A DNA stretch of 64,000 bases. Source: Plotosus lineatus. Taxonomy: Eukaryota; Chordata; Actinopteri; Siluriformes; Plotosidae. The position numbers were made by a program, and so were the translations under genes. Of this stretch, positions 1-10,319 are shown one piece after another. Numbering within the stretch: position 1 is the stretch's first letter; every line of letters starts with the position of its first letter. The stretch is taken from positions 11,632,249-11,696,248 of the forward strand of contig CM045735.1 of NCBI GenBank assembly GCA_024760905.1, written 5' to 3'. Below the pieces are notes generated by a model. That model searched no databases. It was not told the origin of the DNA and was given only the letters and a program-made list of their open reading frames with translations.

Positions 1-214
1 AGCTCGTTGCTCAGCAGTCTGCAACACCCTGCTGTTGATACGCAGTGAGAGTTCCTTATTAGTCCTTCCTGTTACTGTACACCCTGACTTAACTTCAAAA
101 GTTTAGAAATTACAACAACAATAAAAAAAACAACAAAATAAGGCAGAATCACTGAAAATAGTGCTCTGTGATACGGGACAATTAGTGAGATTGTGAAAGT
201 TAATGCACTACGAT

Positions 215-328
215 GGGCTGGAAACCTGACCACGGTGGACTCTGCAATGGCACACAGTTGGCTGAGTTGGGCACCAGCCACTCCGTGACCCTAATTAGGA
301 TAAAAAATGTTCAGAAAATGAATGAATG
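215..328 (+). repeat. L2-like 3' tail fragment
   Basis: The stretch ends in 'ccctaattaggat' followed by 'cagaaaatgaatgaatgaa'. The same end recurs many times in the window as the 3' end of SINE-1 type B and SINE-3 copies, and is typical of fish L2-clade LINE tails. No tRNA head is visible, so this is a 5'-truncated copy. Confidence 0.55.
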
Positions 329-425
329 AAAGTAATAGTGTTGAAAGAAACGATTTGTAGAGTTGATGGCTTGTTTGAGGTTAAGCAACAGAACTCGTAC
401 ACAATCAGTTGCTCACTAATGAGGC

Positions 426-551
426 TTATTATTATTATTATTGTTATTATTATTATTATTATTATTATTGTTGTTATTATTATTATTATTATTATTATTG
501 TTATTATTATTATTATTATTATTATTGTTATTATTATTATTATTATTATTA

Positions 552-583
<32 letters not shown>

Positions 584-857
584 GTTATTATTATTATTAT
601 TATTATTATTGTTATTATTATTGTTATTATTATTATTATTGTTATTATTATTATTATTATTATTATTGTTATTATTATTATTGTTATTATTATTGTTGTT
701 ATTATTATTATTATTATTGTTATTATTATTATTATTATAGTTGTTGTTATTATTATTATTGTTATTATTATTATTGTTATTATTATTGTTATTATTATTA
801 TTATAGTTGTTGTTATTATTATTATTGTTATTATTATTGTTATTATTATTATTATTG
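426..857. repeat. (ATT)n microsatellite with G interruptions
   Basis: About 430 bases of TTA/ATT triplets with regularly scattered TTG variants. It creates long open frames of poly-Ile/Val, poly-Tyr/Cys, poly-Leu and poly-Asn in different frames; none is a gene. A SINE-1 copy separates it from a second array of the same composition at 1202-1528. Confidence 0.95.
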
Positions 858-1201
858 TCTGTCTGTCTTCCTTTTGGCTTTTTCCCTTTTACTCGGGAGT
901 CGCCACAGCGAATCATCTGATTCGCACGTTTGATTTGGCAGAGGTTTTTATGTGGGATGCCCTTCCTGTCACAACCCTTTTAGCAAAGGACAGAACCACG
1001 CTGACGACTTTGCAGCTACTCTTTACGAAAGTCAGCAATGGTTCTTTTACATGAACCTCTCACCATAGACAGTGACAGACATGGCCCGCCTTTGATAACC
1101 CAGTTAGCTGCACTGGGGGGGGACAGTGACAACCTTGTGGAGAGTGGGACTCGAACCCCCAACCTTTGGATCAGCGATCCAGCGCCCTATACCACTAGAC
1201 C
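857..1201 (-). mobile_element. SINE-1 type A (tRNA-derived, LINE-like tail)
   Basis: Read on the minus strand it begins with a tRNA-like head containing an A-box-like 'tggtctagtgg' and a B-box 'ggttcgagtcc'. It continues through the common body ('ctaactgggttatcaaag', 'gaaccattgctgactttcg') to the junction 'cgtgtttc', then takes the type A tail ending 'gccaaaaggaagacagac'. Both sides are ATT repeats, so a target duplication cannot be told from the array. Confidence 0.85.
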
Positions 1202-1528
1202 ATTATTATTATTATTGTTATTATTATTATTGTTATTATTATTATTATTGTTATTATTCTTATTATTGTTATTATAATTATTATTGTTATTATTATTATT
1301 GTTATTATTACATTATTATTATTATTATTATTATTGTTATTATTGTTATTATTATTACGTTATTATTATTATTGTTATTGTTATTATTATTATTGTTATT
1401 ATTATTATTATTGTTATTATTATTATTGTTATTATTATTATTACGTTATTATTATTATTGTTATTGTTATTATTATTATTGTTATTATTATTATTATTGT
1501 TATTATTATTATTGTTATTATTATTATA
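1202..1528. repeat. (ATT)n microsatellite, second array
   Basis: About 325 bases of ATT/TTG triplets with a few ATA and ACG variants. It directly abuts the tRNA head of the SINE-1 copy. Either the SINE landed in a single long array, or the arrays grew from SINE ends. Confidence 0.95.
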
Positions 1529-1884
1529 ATGACTCTCATGCACAGCAGTATCTGTTTTGAGTTCCAGAAAGTTCTTACAGTAATAAGCCCTATAAATATC
1601 CCCGCGTTCCACAAAGCGACCGTATCGGCTAAATTAAGGCGAGAGTTACCATAAAGCGTCTGCACAAACTCAACATGTAGGCTTTGTGCAGAACCGCGAG
1701 GAAATTCCGTTTTTAACCGGATACTTCCACTTTTTATTTCTTTTCTCAAGCAATCTCAGCTGGATTTACTTCTCTTTTCTGTCTTTAAGGCAAAACGTGT
1801 CAATGTACTGCGTTTAACACGCCCAGAATACCGAATAAATTTCACACATTTATAACAGAATAACTTCAGCACATCTCTAATGCC
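1529..1884. other. No recognised feature
   Basis: Unique-looking AT-rich sequence between the ATT array and an L2-like tail. I see no exon, tRNA or terminal inverted repeat here. Confidence 0.4.
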
Positions 1885-2009
1885 TGGGATAGCCGGGCGA
1901 GTTGTCCAGGGTGTACTCTGTCCTCGCCCCAGAGTCGACTGTGATGGGTGCAGGTATCCTCGTGACCCAAATTAGCATTAAGTGGTTTAGAAAATGAATG
2001 ATTGACATC
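1885..2009 (+). repeat. L2-like 3' tail fragment
   Basis: Contains 'gagttgtccagggtgtactc' and ends 'ttagaaaatgaatgattga'. This is the same 3' module as SINE-1 type B, without a tRNA head. Confidence 0.6.
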
Positions 2010-2083
2010 TTTAACATAAAGTTGAACTCATAAACTACAGACTTTAAAACACAACTTTATCTCCGACTGAGTTTAACACATCT

Positions 2084-2623
2084 AAAACACACAGTGCATT
2101 TAACACGTCCTTAACCCGGACCGCGCCCAACGCGTTTTTAACCCAGACCTCGCTCAATACATTTTTAACCCTGACTGTACCCAGCCCACCCTTAACCCGG
2201 ACTGCACCCAACGCGTTTTTAACCTGGACCGCGCCACACGCGTCCTTAACCCGGACCGCGCCCTACGCTTCCTTAACCCGGACCGCTTCCAATGCATCCT
2301 TAACCCGGATTGTGCCCAGCGTGTCCCTAACCCAGACCTCACCCAACACGTTTTTAACCCAGACCGCACCCAATGCATTTTTAACCCTGACTGCACCCAG
2401 TGCACACTTAACCCAGACCACGCCCAATGTGTCATTAACCCGGACTGCTCCCAATGCGTTCTCAACCCAGACCATGCCCAGCGTACCCTAAACCCAGACC
2501 GTGCCCAGCGCTCCCTCAACCCGGACCGCGCCCAGTGCACCCTTAACCCAGACTGCGCTCAGCATACCCTTAACTCGAACCGCGCCCAACGCAGCCTTAA
2601 CACAAACTTTAACACAACCTTAA
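2084..2623. repeat. 27-bp minisatellite, about 20 units
   Basis: The motif 'ttaaccc' recurs at 2111, 2138, 2165, 2192, 2219, 2246 and on to 2597, a constant 27-base step. The unit resembles 'ttaacccggaccgcgcccaa' plus seven bases. Because 27 is a multiple of three, the minus strand stays open for 128 codons (2540-2154) with a nine-residue period rich in Trp, Arg, Ser and Gly; I do not regard it as a gene. Near-identical sequence ('tccgactgagtttaacaca') flanks the array on both sides, at about 2062 and 2626. Confidence 0.95.
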
Positions 2624-2951
2624 GTCCGACTGAGTTTAACACACCTCAACCCCCCCCACCCCGAGCGCTACTACAGTACACTCAAGTGTTTTCACACTTG
2701 TTTTAATAACTGATTCTGGTTCTAGTTGATCTGATGCAACTACATTTGTTCATAGAGAATCTCCATTTCTCGTTTTCGCTCTCATTTAGAAATCTTACCA
2801 CTGTACAATGTTGCAGCACATTTTCTTTGCAGGCATTGTCTCAATTCTGATGCCATCAGTAACATTTCCTGTTTCTAATCGACTCACAGTGGTCAGCTTA
2901 AAACACGCCCTAAATTAATCACGCCCCGTTTTTTAAATTAGCATAAGAAAG

Positions 2952-3098
2952 ATCTTCTTCTTCTTCTTCTTTTTCTTTCGGCTGTTCCCTTCAGGGGTCG
3001 CCACAGCAAATGATCCGCCTCCGTCTCTCCCTATCCTCTGCATCTTCTACTCTTACTCCAACGGCCTTCATGTCCGCCTTCACCACATGGTCAAAACA
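2952..3098 (-). mobile_element. LINE 3'-end fragment (RTE-like) with target duplication
   Basis: On the minus strand it carries the end of a reverse-transcriptase reading frame and then the 3' tail 'gctgtggcgacccctgaagg', 'aacagccgaaag' and GAA repeats. It matches the copies at 3876, 17283 and 50013. A 17-base direct repeat 'aaattagcataagaaag' lies at 2935-2951 and 3099-3115, the sign of target-primed insertion of a 5'-truncated copy. Confidence 0.85.
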
Positions 3099-3239
3099 AA
3101 ATTAGCATAAGAAAGCTGGCGGTCTTAAACATGGAAGGTACGAAATGCCAGGAATCGTGTTGGTAATTTTGAATTAAATCACTATTTATTTTGCACCCTC
3201 ACATCTCCATGACTTATACTATCACCGTTCTAGGCAGAC

Positions 3240-3265
3240 CAGAGAGAGAACGAGAGAGAAAGAGA

Positions 3266-3316
<51 letters not shown>

Positions 3317-3317
3317 G
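3240..3317. repeat. (GA)n microsatellite
   Basis: Nearly pure GA dinucleotides with a few AA or CA interruptions. Confidence 0.95.
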
Positions 3318-3875
3318 GACACAGGAAGGAGGTTCCACCTCAGTGTTCAGTACTAAGTTCTTGGCTCAATAACATCATCAGCTAACGCCTTAAAACAGAG
3401 AAGACTGATTCTCTAAATCACTCCATCCCCCACCCCTTTCCCTAAAACCCCACCCCCCATCCCGTCCCCCTTCCCTAGAGATTGGGCAGAGACGCTCTTG
3501 CTTCATTATCCTGTAGTAAATTATCTTCTGAACTCCGAAAGAGTACCAAAGAATGAAAAAAAAAAAAAAGAAGAGTGTAAAAGACGGAGAGATTGTTCTT
3601 ACCTCTTGAGTGTTCGTATCAATTTACAAGTCATTGTAACCCCAAATGATCATAGATTTTTCAAAGCTGATGTAAAGATTTGGTGGGAAATAAGAAGTGA
3701 AAAGTGGAAGGGGGAGGGTTCCTGCTTCAGAAAGAGATATTTGCATCAAACACTGTTGGAGTATGTCTGATTTATTACCAACGAGAAGAGTTCATTCTGT
3801 AGAAGACATATCTCTGAACGACAGATTTTCCATGATACTCTTGTAGGAAATCAGATAATGTGACCGCATTATCAA

Positions 3876-4121
3876 ATAAATTGAGATGGTTTGGACATGT
3901 ACAGAGGAGGGATAGTGAGTATATTGGCAGTAGGATGCTCAGGTTGGAACTACCAGGCAGACGGCCTCGAGGAAGACCAAAGAGAAGATTTATGGATGTG
4001 GTGAAGGAGGACATGAAGGTCGTTGGAGTAAGAGAAGAAGATGCAGAGGACAGAGTGAGATGGAGGCGGATGATTTGCTGTGGCGACCCCTGAAGGGAAC
4101 AGCCGAAAAGAAAAGAAGAAG
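3876..4121 (+). mobile_element. LINE 3'-end fragment (RTE-like)
   Basis: Translates to the C-terminal end of a non-LTR reverse-transcriptase polyprotein: LRWFGHVQRRDSEYIGSRML, then an Arg/Pro-rich stretch, ending in CCGDP just before the tail. It has the same 3' end as the copy at 17283. An 8-base direct repeat 'attatcaa' lies at 3868-3875 and 4122-4129. Too truncated to be functional. Confidence 0.8.
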
Positions 4122-4429
4122 ATTATCAATTCTGATTGGTCCAAGGGTGTTGATTACTCTTCTATGACAGCGGCACCGATAGCAATTACCAGTTGCAGTA
4201 GTGCGGCGACTTTTTCCCCCAAATTTATTCGTATCAAATTCAAACCCATCAAGTGTTGCCTTCCCTATCACACGACCACCACCAACCAGGGTGGGGCGAA
4301 AAGCATGCACAGCCCCCCTCCATGACAGGCCATGAATAGGTCACCCACCTATTTTTGAACTGCTTTTGTGTGAATAATTTGGAGACGGTCTAACACACTC
4401 AGAGGGAAAGTGCGATCCGCCCCCCGCAT

Positions 4430-4600
4430 ACAAATGAGCTCACAGACACCCATGAATGGCTGGTGATCGTTGTGAATGACAGGGAGGTGAGCGTATGCCG
4501 TCTCTCCCTCCCGTGAGAGCTTGGCCAATTAGCTCCCATGGACTCCCGGTCACATGGCTGTGTCATTAACTCGGATTCAAACTTGCGATCTCAGTAGCGT
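4430..4600 (+). repeat. Interspersed repeat, also at the right edge of the window
   Basis: The stretch around 'ccaattagctcccatggact' closely matches the reverse complement of 63905-64000. The following 'ggattcaaacttgcgatctc' resembles a decayed tRNA B box, so a tRNA-derived SINE is possible. The family is not identified. Confidence 0.5.
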
Positions 4601-4746
4601 CGCTAGATATCTACCACAACAGCGCAGGGGTTATTGTTTTTACTTCTTCTGTCAGTTTGTGTGTTGATATTATTTTTATTTATTATTTTTTTTAATAATA
4701 CAACTAGGCAGCTACACACATCTGTATCTCAAGAACTGCCTGACAT

Positions 4747-5284
4747 CATCATCATCTTTTCTTTTCGGCTTTTCCCGTTCTCAAGAGTCGCCACAGCGAA
4801 TCAGCTGATTCGCACGTTTTTGATTTGGCATATGTTTTTACGTCGGATGCCCTTCCTGTCACAACCCTTCAGCAAGGGACAGAAACACGCTGACGGCTTT
4901 GCAGCTACTCTTTACGAAAGCCAGAAATAGTTCTTTTACATGAACCTCTCACCATAGACAGTGAGAGACATGGCCCGCCTTTGATAACCCAGTTAGCTAC
5001 ACGGGGGGGGGAAGGACAGTGGCAACCCTGTGGGGACTCAAACCCCCAATCTTATGATCAGCGATCCTGCACCCTATCCACTAGACCAGTGTTTCCCAAC
5101 CCCTGTTCATCAGGTGTGCCGCGGAAGATTAACCAATTTCACTTAGCGTGTAGTAACAGTGCTGTTCTGCTAGAGGGCAGTATCATTTTTGTTCAGTGGT
5201 GTGCCTCATGATTTTTCTAATGTAAAAGGTGGTCATTGGCTCAAAAAGGTTGGGAAACACTGCACTAGATAACCACTGCCGCCG
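4747..5284 (-). mobile_element. SINE-1 type A, interrupted by a hAT-like MITE
   Basis: Type A copy on the minus strand. The tail 'gagtcgccacagcgaatcag' (as seen on plus) lies at 4786 onward and the tRNA head at about 5040-5284. A perfect 18-base direct repeat 'tcaagaactgcctgacat' brackets it at 4729-4746 and 5285-5302. The head is split by the 176-base element at 5087-5262. Removing that element restores the usual 'ccactagaccaccactgcc' end with small changes. Confidence 0.85.
5087..5262. mobile_element. hAT-like MITE nested in a SINE head
   Basis: The terminal inverted repeats are 'cagtgtttcccaacc' at the left and 'ggttgggaaacactg' at the right, perfect over 15 bases. An 8-base target duplication flanks it, 'cactagac' at 5079-5086 and 'cactagat' at 5263-5270, with one mismatch. 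TIRs of this form and an 8-base duplication are typical of non-autonomous hAT elements. No transposase is encoded. Confidence 0.88.
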
Positions 5285-5751
5285 TCAAGAACTGCCTGAC
5301 ATATCACAGTCAAATTTTCAGTGTAGCGACCAAAGGTCATTGAAGGTCAAGTTCAACGTTAGAAAAATGCCCATATTTATTTTTATTCAAAACGATCCCA
5401 CCTGATCTAGCTAAGGCCCCGCTATGATCAATGTTTAACCTGCCGTGAACGCGTTGCTGGTATTGTTTTCACTTCTATTCATTGTCGCTTTGCTTTTCTT
5501 ATCAGCCCTGATGGTATTTTATCCCAGTATTTAGTCTTAGGAAATGAGTCAAATTCTAAGCTGGAGTAATAAGGTACAGTATATTCGCTCTGATATGCTG
5601 CACAGGAACCTGTACAGTCTCCAGTGTAATATTAGCATTTTGGTCCAGCCTGAGGTAAAGTTTTCTGACACGGGCAGGTTTTCAGGACAGGGTTTTCAGC
5701 TTTATCTTTGACAGAACAAGCTTTAAATTATAGTCAATGTGACCGAATGAC
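5285..5751. other. No recognised feature
   Basis: AT-rich intergenic sequence after the SINE target duplication. I see no gene or repeat that I can name. Confidence 0.4.
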
Positions 5752-5890
5752 CAGAGATGGAAAGTATCAAAGTACTTGTACTTTATTTTTGTGCGTTAGT
5801 AGAGCGTTCACAGATCTATACTTGGAGTGTTTGCTTTTCTTTACTTCCTACATTTTAACATAAATACCTCTATTTTCTATGTCTTAGGTT
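5752..5890. repeat. Possible hAT-derived fragment
   Basis: Begins 'agagatggaaagtatcaaag' and continues 'tacttgtacttt', a start common to hAT-type MITEs in fish. No matching right terminal repeat was found, so the call rests on resemblance only. Confidence 0.35.
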
Positions 5891-5966
5891 TGAAAACCAG
5901 CATCCTTTCTTTACATGTTGGGGAAATTGTGCTGTTGATTTTTTAAAAATTTGAAATCAGAAAAAG

Positions 5967-6332
5967 TCTGTCTTCCTTTCGGCTTTTTCCCTTTTTACTC
6001 GGGAGTCGCCACAGCGAATCATCTGATTCGCACGTTTGATTTGGCAGAGGTTTTTACGTCGGATGCCCTTCCTGTCACAACCCTTTTTAGCAAGGGACAG
6101 AAACACGCTGACGACTTTGCAGCTACTCTGTACGAAAGTCAGCAATGGTTCTTTTATATGAACCTCTCACCATAGACAGTGACAGACATGGCCCGCCTTT
6201 GATAACCCAGTTAGCTGCACTGAGAGGGGGGGGGGGGGGGGGACAGTGACAACCTTGTGGAGAGTGGGACTCGAACCCCCAACCTTTGGCTCAGCGATCC
6301 AGCGCCCTATACCACTAGACCACCACTGCCCC
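5967..6332 (-). mobile_element. SINE-1 type A, full length with target duplication
   Basis: A complete type A copy on the minus strand: tRNA-like head ending at 6332, common body with a long G run around 6222-6242, the junction 'cgtgtttctgtccc', and the LINE-like tail. A perfect 15-base duplication 'tgaaatcagaaaaag' lies at 5952-5966 and 6333-6347. Confidence 0.92.
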
Positions 6333-6502
6333 TGAAATCAGAAAAAGAAAATATTAAATATTTAGACGTAAAGGTCTCCCATGAGAATATGATATTTCTA
6401 TAGAGGCAGAAATGGAACAGAATATTTTGAGATTTAATTGTTTCAGAGCTCAGCAAGCAGAACACTGGAGGAAGTGCTTTGGACAGTTAAAAAATACATA
6501 TA

Positions 6503-6951
6503 CAGTGGTAGCTCACCTTACAATAGTCCCAGCAAGCGAAAAATCCAGGTTACGAAAATTTTTTTCCAAAAAAACAATATTTCTCCTTATGAAATGCGCC
6601 AAACGCGCCATTCAAACATTCAAACAATGCAAGAGTTGCTCTTCATTGACTATCTCCCAACATCCCGCCCCACAGGCTTCCCATTGGCTAGGAGGGATGA
6701 AGCAGCTCCCTTGAGCAGCAGCTTGTTTCATGAGTTTTTTGAGTGTGCTCATTGCAATTTTATTTTTTGGCTCAGGCTTTTAACCTTGCATAAACAGTTG
6801 TAAGATTATAACTCTGCTAAGAAGACATGGTCAACACAAAGTAAATACCTTAAAAGTAAATGTACATGTAAAATGCGGTTCAATTTACAAAAAATCCAGG
6901 TGACGAAAAAGGCTCTGGAACGGATTAATTTCGTAAGGTGAGGTACCACTG
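6503..6951 (+). mobile_element. P1 pogo-like MITE
   Basis: The ends are 'cagtggtagctcacctta' and 'taaggtgaggtaccactg', with TA on both sides. The interior contains the P1 landmark 'cccattggctaggagggatg' and 'taagattataactctgctaa'. Other copies are at 12558 and 61844. The right TA (6952-6953) is shared with the next element, a P2 copy. Confidence 0.82.
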
Positions 6952-6953
6952 TA

Positions 6954-7416
6954 CAGTGATCCCTCGCTACTTCATGCGTTAGTTTCTGTGGCTTCAGTGC
7001 ATTGTGGGGTTTTCAAAAATATTCATTGAAAAATAAGTAAAAAAAGTGGAAAACTTAAGGGAAAATGCTGTAAAACAAGGCCGATTATGCAAAAAAAACC
7101 AAAACCCTTAAACAACCCCCCCCCAAAAAAGTACTTTATATTTTATTATAAAGTTTTTTTATATTTTTAAAATATTTAAATATAAGTACGTCATATAAGT
7201 AAAATTTAAATATAAGTACTTTATATTTTGTTTACATCTTATGCATTATTTTTTAATGTTTAATTGTTATTGTAAGCATTTATAGTGTTGAATAAGTATT
7301 TATTGGTTTTATATACACATATACATGTACGTATACATCAGACAGGGGGGGTCGAGCTTACTTTGCGGAAATCTGTGGTCGTGGGGGGGGCTCAGTTCCG
7401 ATTAACCACAGAAAGT

Positions 7417-7421
<5 letters not shown>
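6954..7421 (-). mobile_element. P2 pogo-like MITE, right end lost
   Basis: Starts 'cagtgatccctcgctactt' directly after the TA that ends the P1 copy and runs to 'ttaaccacagaaagtgaga', where an AT microsatellite replaces the expected terminal repeat. P2 copies elsewhere end 'gggatccctg'. Confidence 0.75.

Positions 7422-7470
<49 letters not shown>
7421..7470. repeat. (AT)n microsatellite
   Basis: Pure AT dinucleotides between the broken P2 end and the start of a SINE-1 head. Confidence 0.95.
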
Positions 7471-7474
<4 letters not shown>

Positions 7475-7571
7475 CAGTGGTGGTCTAGTGGTATAGGGCG
7501 TAGGATCGCTGAACCTAAGGTTGGGGTTCGAGTCCCACTCTCCACAGGGTTGTCACTATTCCCCCCCCCCC

Positions 7572-7609
<38 letters not shown>

Positions 7610-7992
7610 GCAGCTAACTGGGTTATCAAAGGCCGGCCATGTCTCTCACTGTCTATGGTGTGAGGCATGTAAAAGAACCATTGCTGACTTTCGACAAGAG
7701 TAGCTGTAAAGCCCTCGGCGTGTTTCTAATCGGGGGTCGGAGTCCCCTGAGGCAGTTCGTTCACAGCAATGTTCTGGTAACTCCTGCAGCAGCACTGGAA
7801 CCCAATCGTATTGGCACTTGCCCTTCCATTGGATCCTTCCGATGGCACCGAGAGGGGGACTTGCTGCTTGGGTAACAGCCTGTCCTCTATTACGCCCTAC
7901 CCCGGCTCTGCGCTCTGGAGAGTATCACCAGCCGGGATACCAGCCAAAGCACAGTTCCATAGTCCTTTGGGACTGACGGAGGCCTACCTACC

Positions 7993-7996
<4 letters not shown>
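7471..7996 (+). mobile_element. SINE-1 type D (fourth tail module)
   Basis: The tRNA-like head ('tggtctagtggtatagggc', 'ggttcgagtcc') and common body are followed at the usual junction 'gcgtgtttct' by a tail seen only once in this window. That tail is about 270 bases long and ends 'tttgggactgacggaggcct' with short TACC repeats. The body is interrupted by a C run and a (CA)n tract at 7561-7607. A TA-rich array follows the tail. Confidence 0.78.

Positions 7997-8062
<66 letters not shown>
7997..8062. repeat. (AT)n microsatellite
   Basis: Pure AT dinucleotides following the SINE-1 type D tail. A (CT)n tract follows at 8107-8136. Confidence 0.95.
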
Positions 8063-8066
<4 letters not shown>

Positions 8067-8102
8067 CACATGCACACGGAATGGGCAGAGTGCTTAGCAG
8101 TA

Positions 8103-8139
<37 letters not shown>

Positions 8140-8159
8140 TCTGTCACTGCACTGTTCCA

Positions 8160-8824
8160 CTGTAGTTGGATGGAAACAGAAAAGGGAAGAATTATAATTA
8201 TATAATATACCCCCCCATTACCACTTTGACACATCCTGGGGGTTTTACACCCAAGTTCTATTTTTCTTAGCATTTTTTTGGACGTTCGGCAACATTACAC
8301 ATAAACAATAAATGGGGAAAAAATGCCATTTTATTGAAAAATATAAATAACTTAATTAATGTAATGTACATACCATCACCACTATTACTACTACTACTAC
8401 TACTACTACTAATAATAATAATAATAAAGTAATTAAATAAATGCGTAAATTCATGCTGATATTGAGTTGTAAGGAACTTCCGGGTGGTAATGGCATCTCC
8501 CTACAGTATCGCTGATTATTTTCTTTTAACATCAAAGTGTGTTTTATTTCTTATTTATCTCAGATTATCTGTATCTGTCCTGTCTCTAAAACAAATTCTC
8601 CTAATGTACCGATTTTTGTATAGTTCTGATTGTTTTAATGAATTCTGTCGTAGTATAAAGCTTTACTGATGTAAATATTGTTTCACGGAGCGCCACACAC
8701 ACTGAACCCAGCTCACTGCAAACCTGATAACGGAAGAAGGGCAGTTGATGAAGCGCAGCCAATAAACATTTATGTAAAACATGTTTTTGACTTTTAGTCA
8801 AATGCCTTTTCCAGGGGTGTAAAA

Positions 8825-8826
<2 letters not shown>
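8160..8826. other. No gene recognised; short triplet tract
   Basis: AT-rich intergenic DNA. A short (ACT)n and (AAT)n tract lies at 8384-8427. The rest shows no exon or element I can name. Confidence 0.45.

Positions 8827-8869
<43 letters not shown>
8827..8869. repeat. (GT)n microsatellite
   Basis: Pure GT dinucleotides, about 21 units. Confidence 0.95.
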
Positions 8870-8872
<3 letters not shown>

Positions 8873-9058
8873 ACTGTTTCCATCATAGGCAATGTGAATT
8901 TAATTAAAAATGGATAAGAACATCTTCAGTGAGAATTTTCCTTATAAGTATTATTCTGAGTTAGCGAACTACACCCAAGTGTTTTAAATGTGTATGAACT
9001 GAGATCACAGCTGCCATATTACCAATTGTGTAATTTCACAGGTTTTAGATTATATATA

Positions 9059-9959
9059 CAGTCGGCCCCCTTCTTACGAAAACCCCTGAATACGAAAAAT
9101 CCAGTACGTATACAAAAAACATTTTCCTTGTTTTTATTTGTTTACTGCACTTCATATCGTTTGCTCGTACAAAAAACTACTATGCAATAGTGTGACAATG
9201 AGAGTGCCACTGCCAACTAGTGGAGTGGAGGTGCAATTACACTTAATTCTCCCAACATCCCGCCCTGCTGGCCTCCCATTGACCAGGAGGGAGCTGAATC
9301 TCCATAGTACTGTACCTATAATGCTTGTTTGTTACACGTGTAAAGGAGAGATGTACGCTTGGTTTGTGAGGTTTTTTGAGAGTGCTCATTGCAGCTTATT
9401 TTTCGGTTTTTATGTTAATTCAGTAAATGTTTAATAAACGTGACGTGCTACGCCAAGTTTGTGCAAAATGTGGCTCATCTGGACCTCCGATCCCTCAAGC
9501 GAACAGGTGAATGTTGAGTACTAAACAAGTATTCAAAAGCGCACTTACCTGCTTGACAGATCAGAGGTCCGGATGAGCCCCGCCCCATCTCAAAATCTCC
9601 GGCGTCGGCTGCGACACCGCCCACTTTCGGCGGAGCGCACTACGGAGCGCACCACAAAGGTTTAATAATGAATGTAAAAATGAATTAAAAATGTTTAATA
9701 ATAGTTTAATAAATATGTTAATAAAATAGTTTATGTTAATAAAATGTTTAAATGGTTTAATAAATAATTTTCTTTTACTTTTAACACATTTCATACGAAA
9801 TTGGTGTACTTTATAATTTTTAAAGGGTTCATGGGGTAGTCTTCGGATCCTTGGAACGAATCACGCATTTTACATGTAAAATGCATCTCTACTTACGAAA
9901 ACTCCAGGTTACGAAAAAGGCACCGGAACGGATTAATTTCGTAAGAAGGGGACCGACTG
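9059..9959. mobile_element. P3 pogo-like element, about 0.9 kb
   Basis: The terminal inverted repeats are 'cagtcggcccccttcttacg' and 'cgtaagaaggggaccgactg', with TA on each side (9057-9058 and 9960-9961). Sub-terminal 'aaaacccctgaatacgaaa' and 'cggattaatttcgtaag' link it to the P1 family. An inner imperfect inverted repeat lies at about 9470-9512 and 9541-9583. No intact transposase. Confidence 0.82.
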
Positions 9960-9961
9960 TA

Positions 9962-9963
9962 TA

Positions 9964-10002
<39 letters not shown>
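9962..10002. repeat. (GT)n(AT)n microsatellite
   Basis: GT dinucleotides that pass into AT dinucleotides directly after the P3 right end. Confidence 0.9.
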
Positions 10003-10010
<8 letters not shown>

Positions 10011-10309
10011 TCCTTTCTTCCTTTCGGTTTTCAGCGACTCAACCGATTCCCACGTTTGATTTGGCATAGGTTTTTACGTCGGATGCCCTTTCTGTCACAA
10101 CCATTTAGCAAGGGACAGAAACACGCTGACGGCTTTTCAGCTACTTTTTACGAAAGTCAGCGATGGTTCTTTTACATGAACCTCTCACCATGGACAGTGA
10201 GAGACATGGTCTGCCTTTGATAACCCAGTTAGCTGCACTGGGGGGACAGTGGCAACCTTGTGGTGATTCGAACCCCTAACCTTAGGATCAGCGATCCTGT
10301 GCTCTATCC
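10011..10309 (-). mobile_element. SINE-1 type A, decayed
   Basis: Recognisable by 'gatttggcataggtttttac', 'cccagttagctgcactgggg' and the decayed head 'gattcgaacccctaacctta'. Part of the tail is missing, since the 'gggagtcgccacag' segment is deleted. The head end is broken at about 10309, where a P2 fragment begins. Confidence 0.75.
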
Positions 10310-10319
10310 TCGATCTTGA

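Noticed and set aside
326..1654. Long open frames of poly-Ile, poly-Leu, poly-Tyr/Cys and poly-Asn
   Set aside because: They are translations of the (ATT)n arrays in different frames and have no unique coding sequence.
2154..2540. 128-codon minus-strand frame with nine-residue repeats rich in Trp, Ser and Arg
   Set aside because: Explained by the 27-base minisatellite, whose unit is nine codons long. No start context, partner exon or known family.
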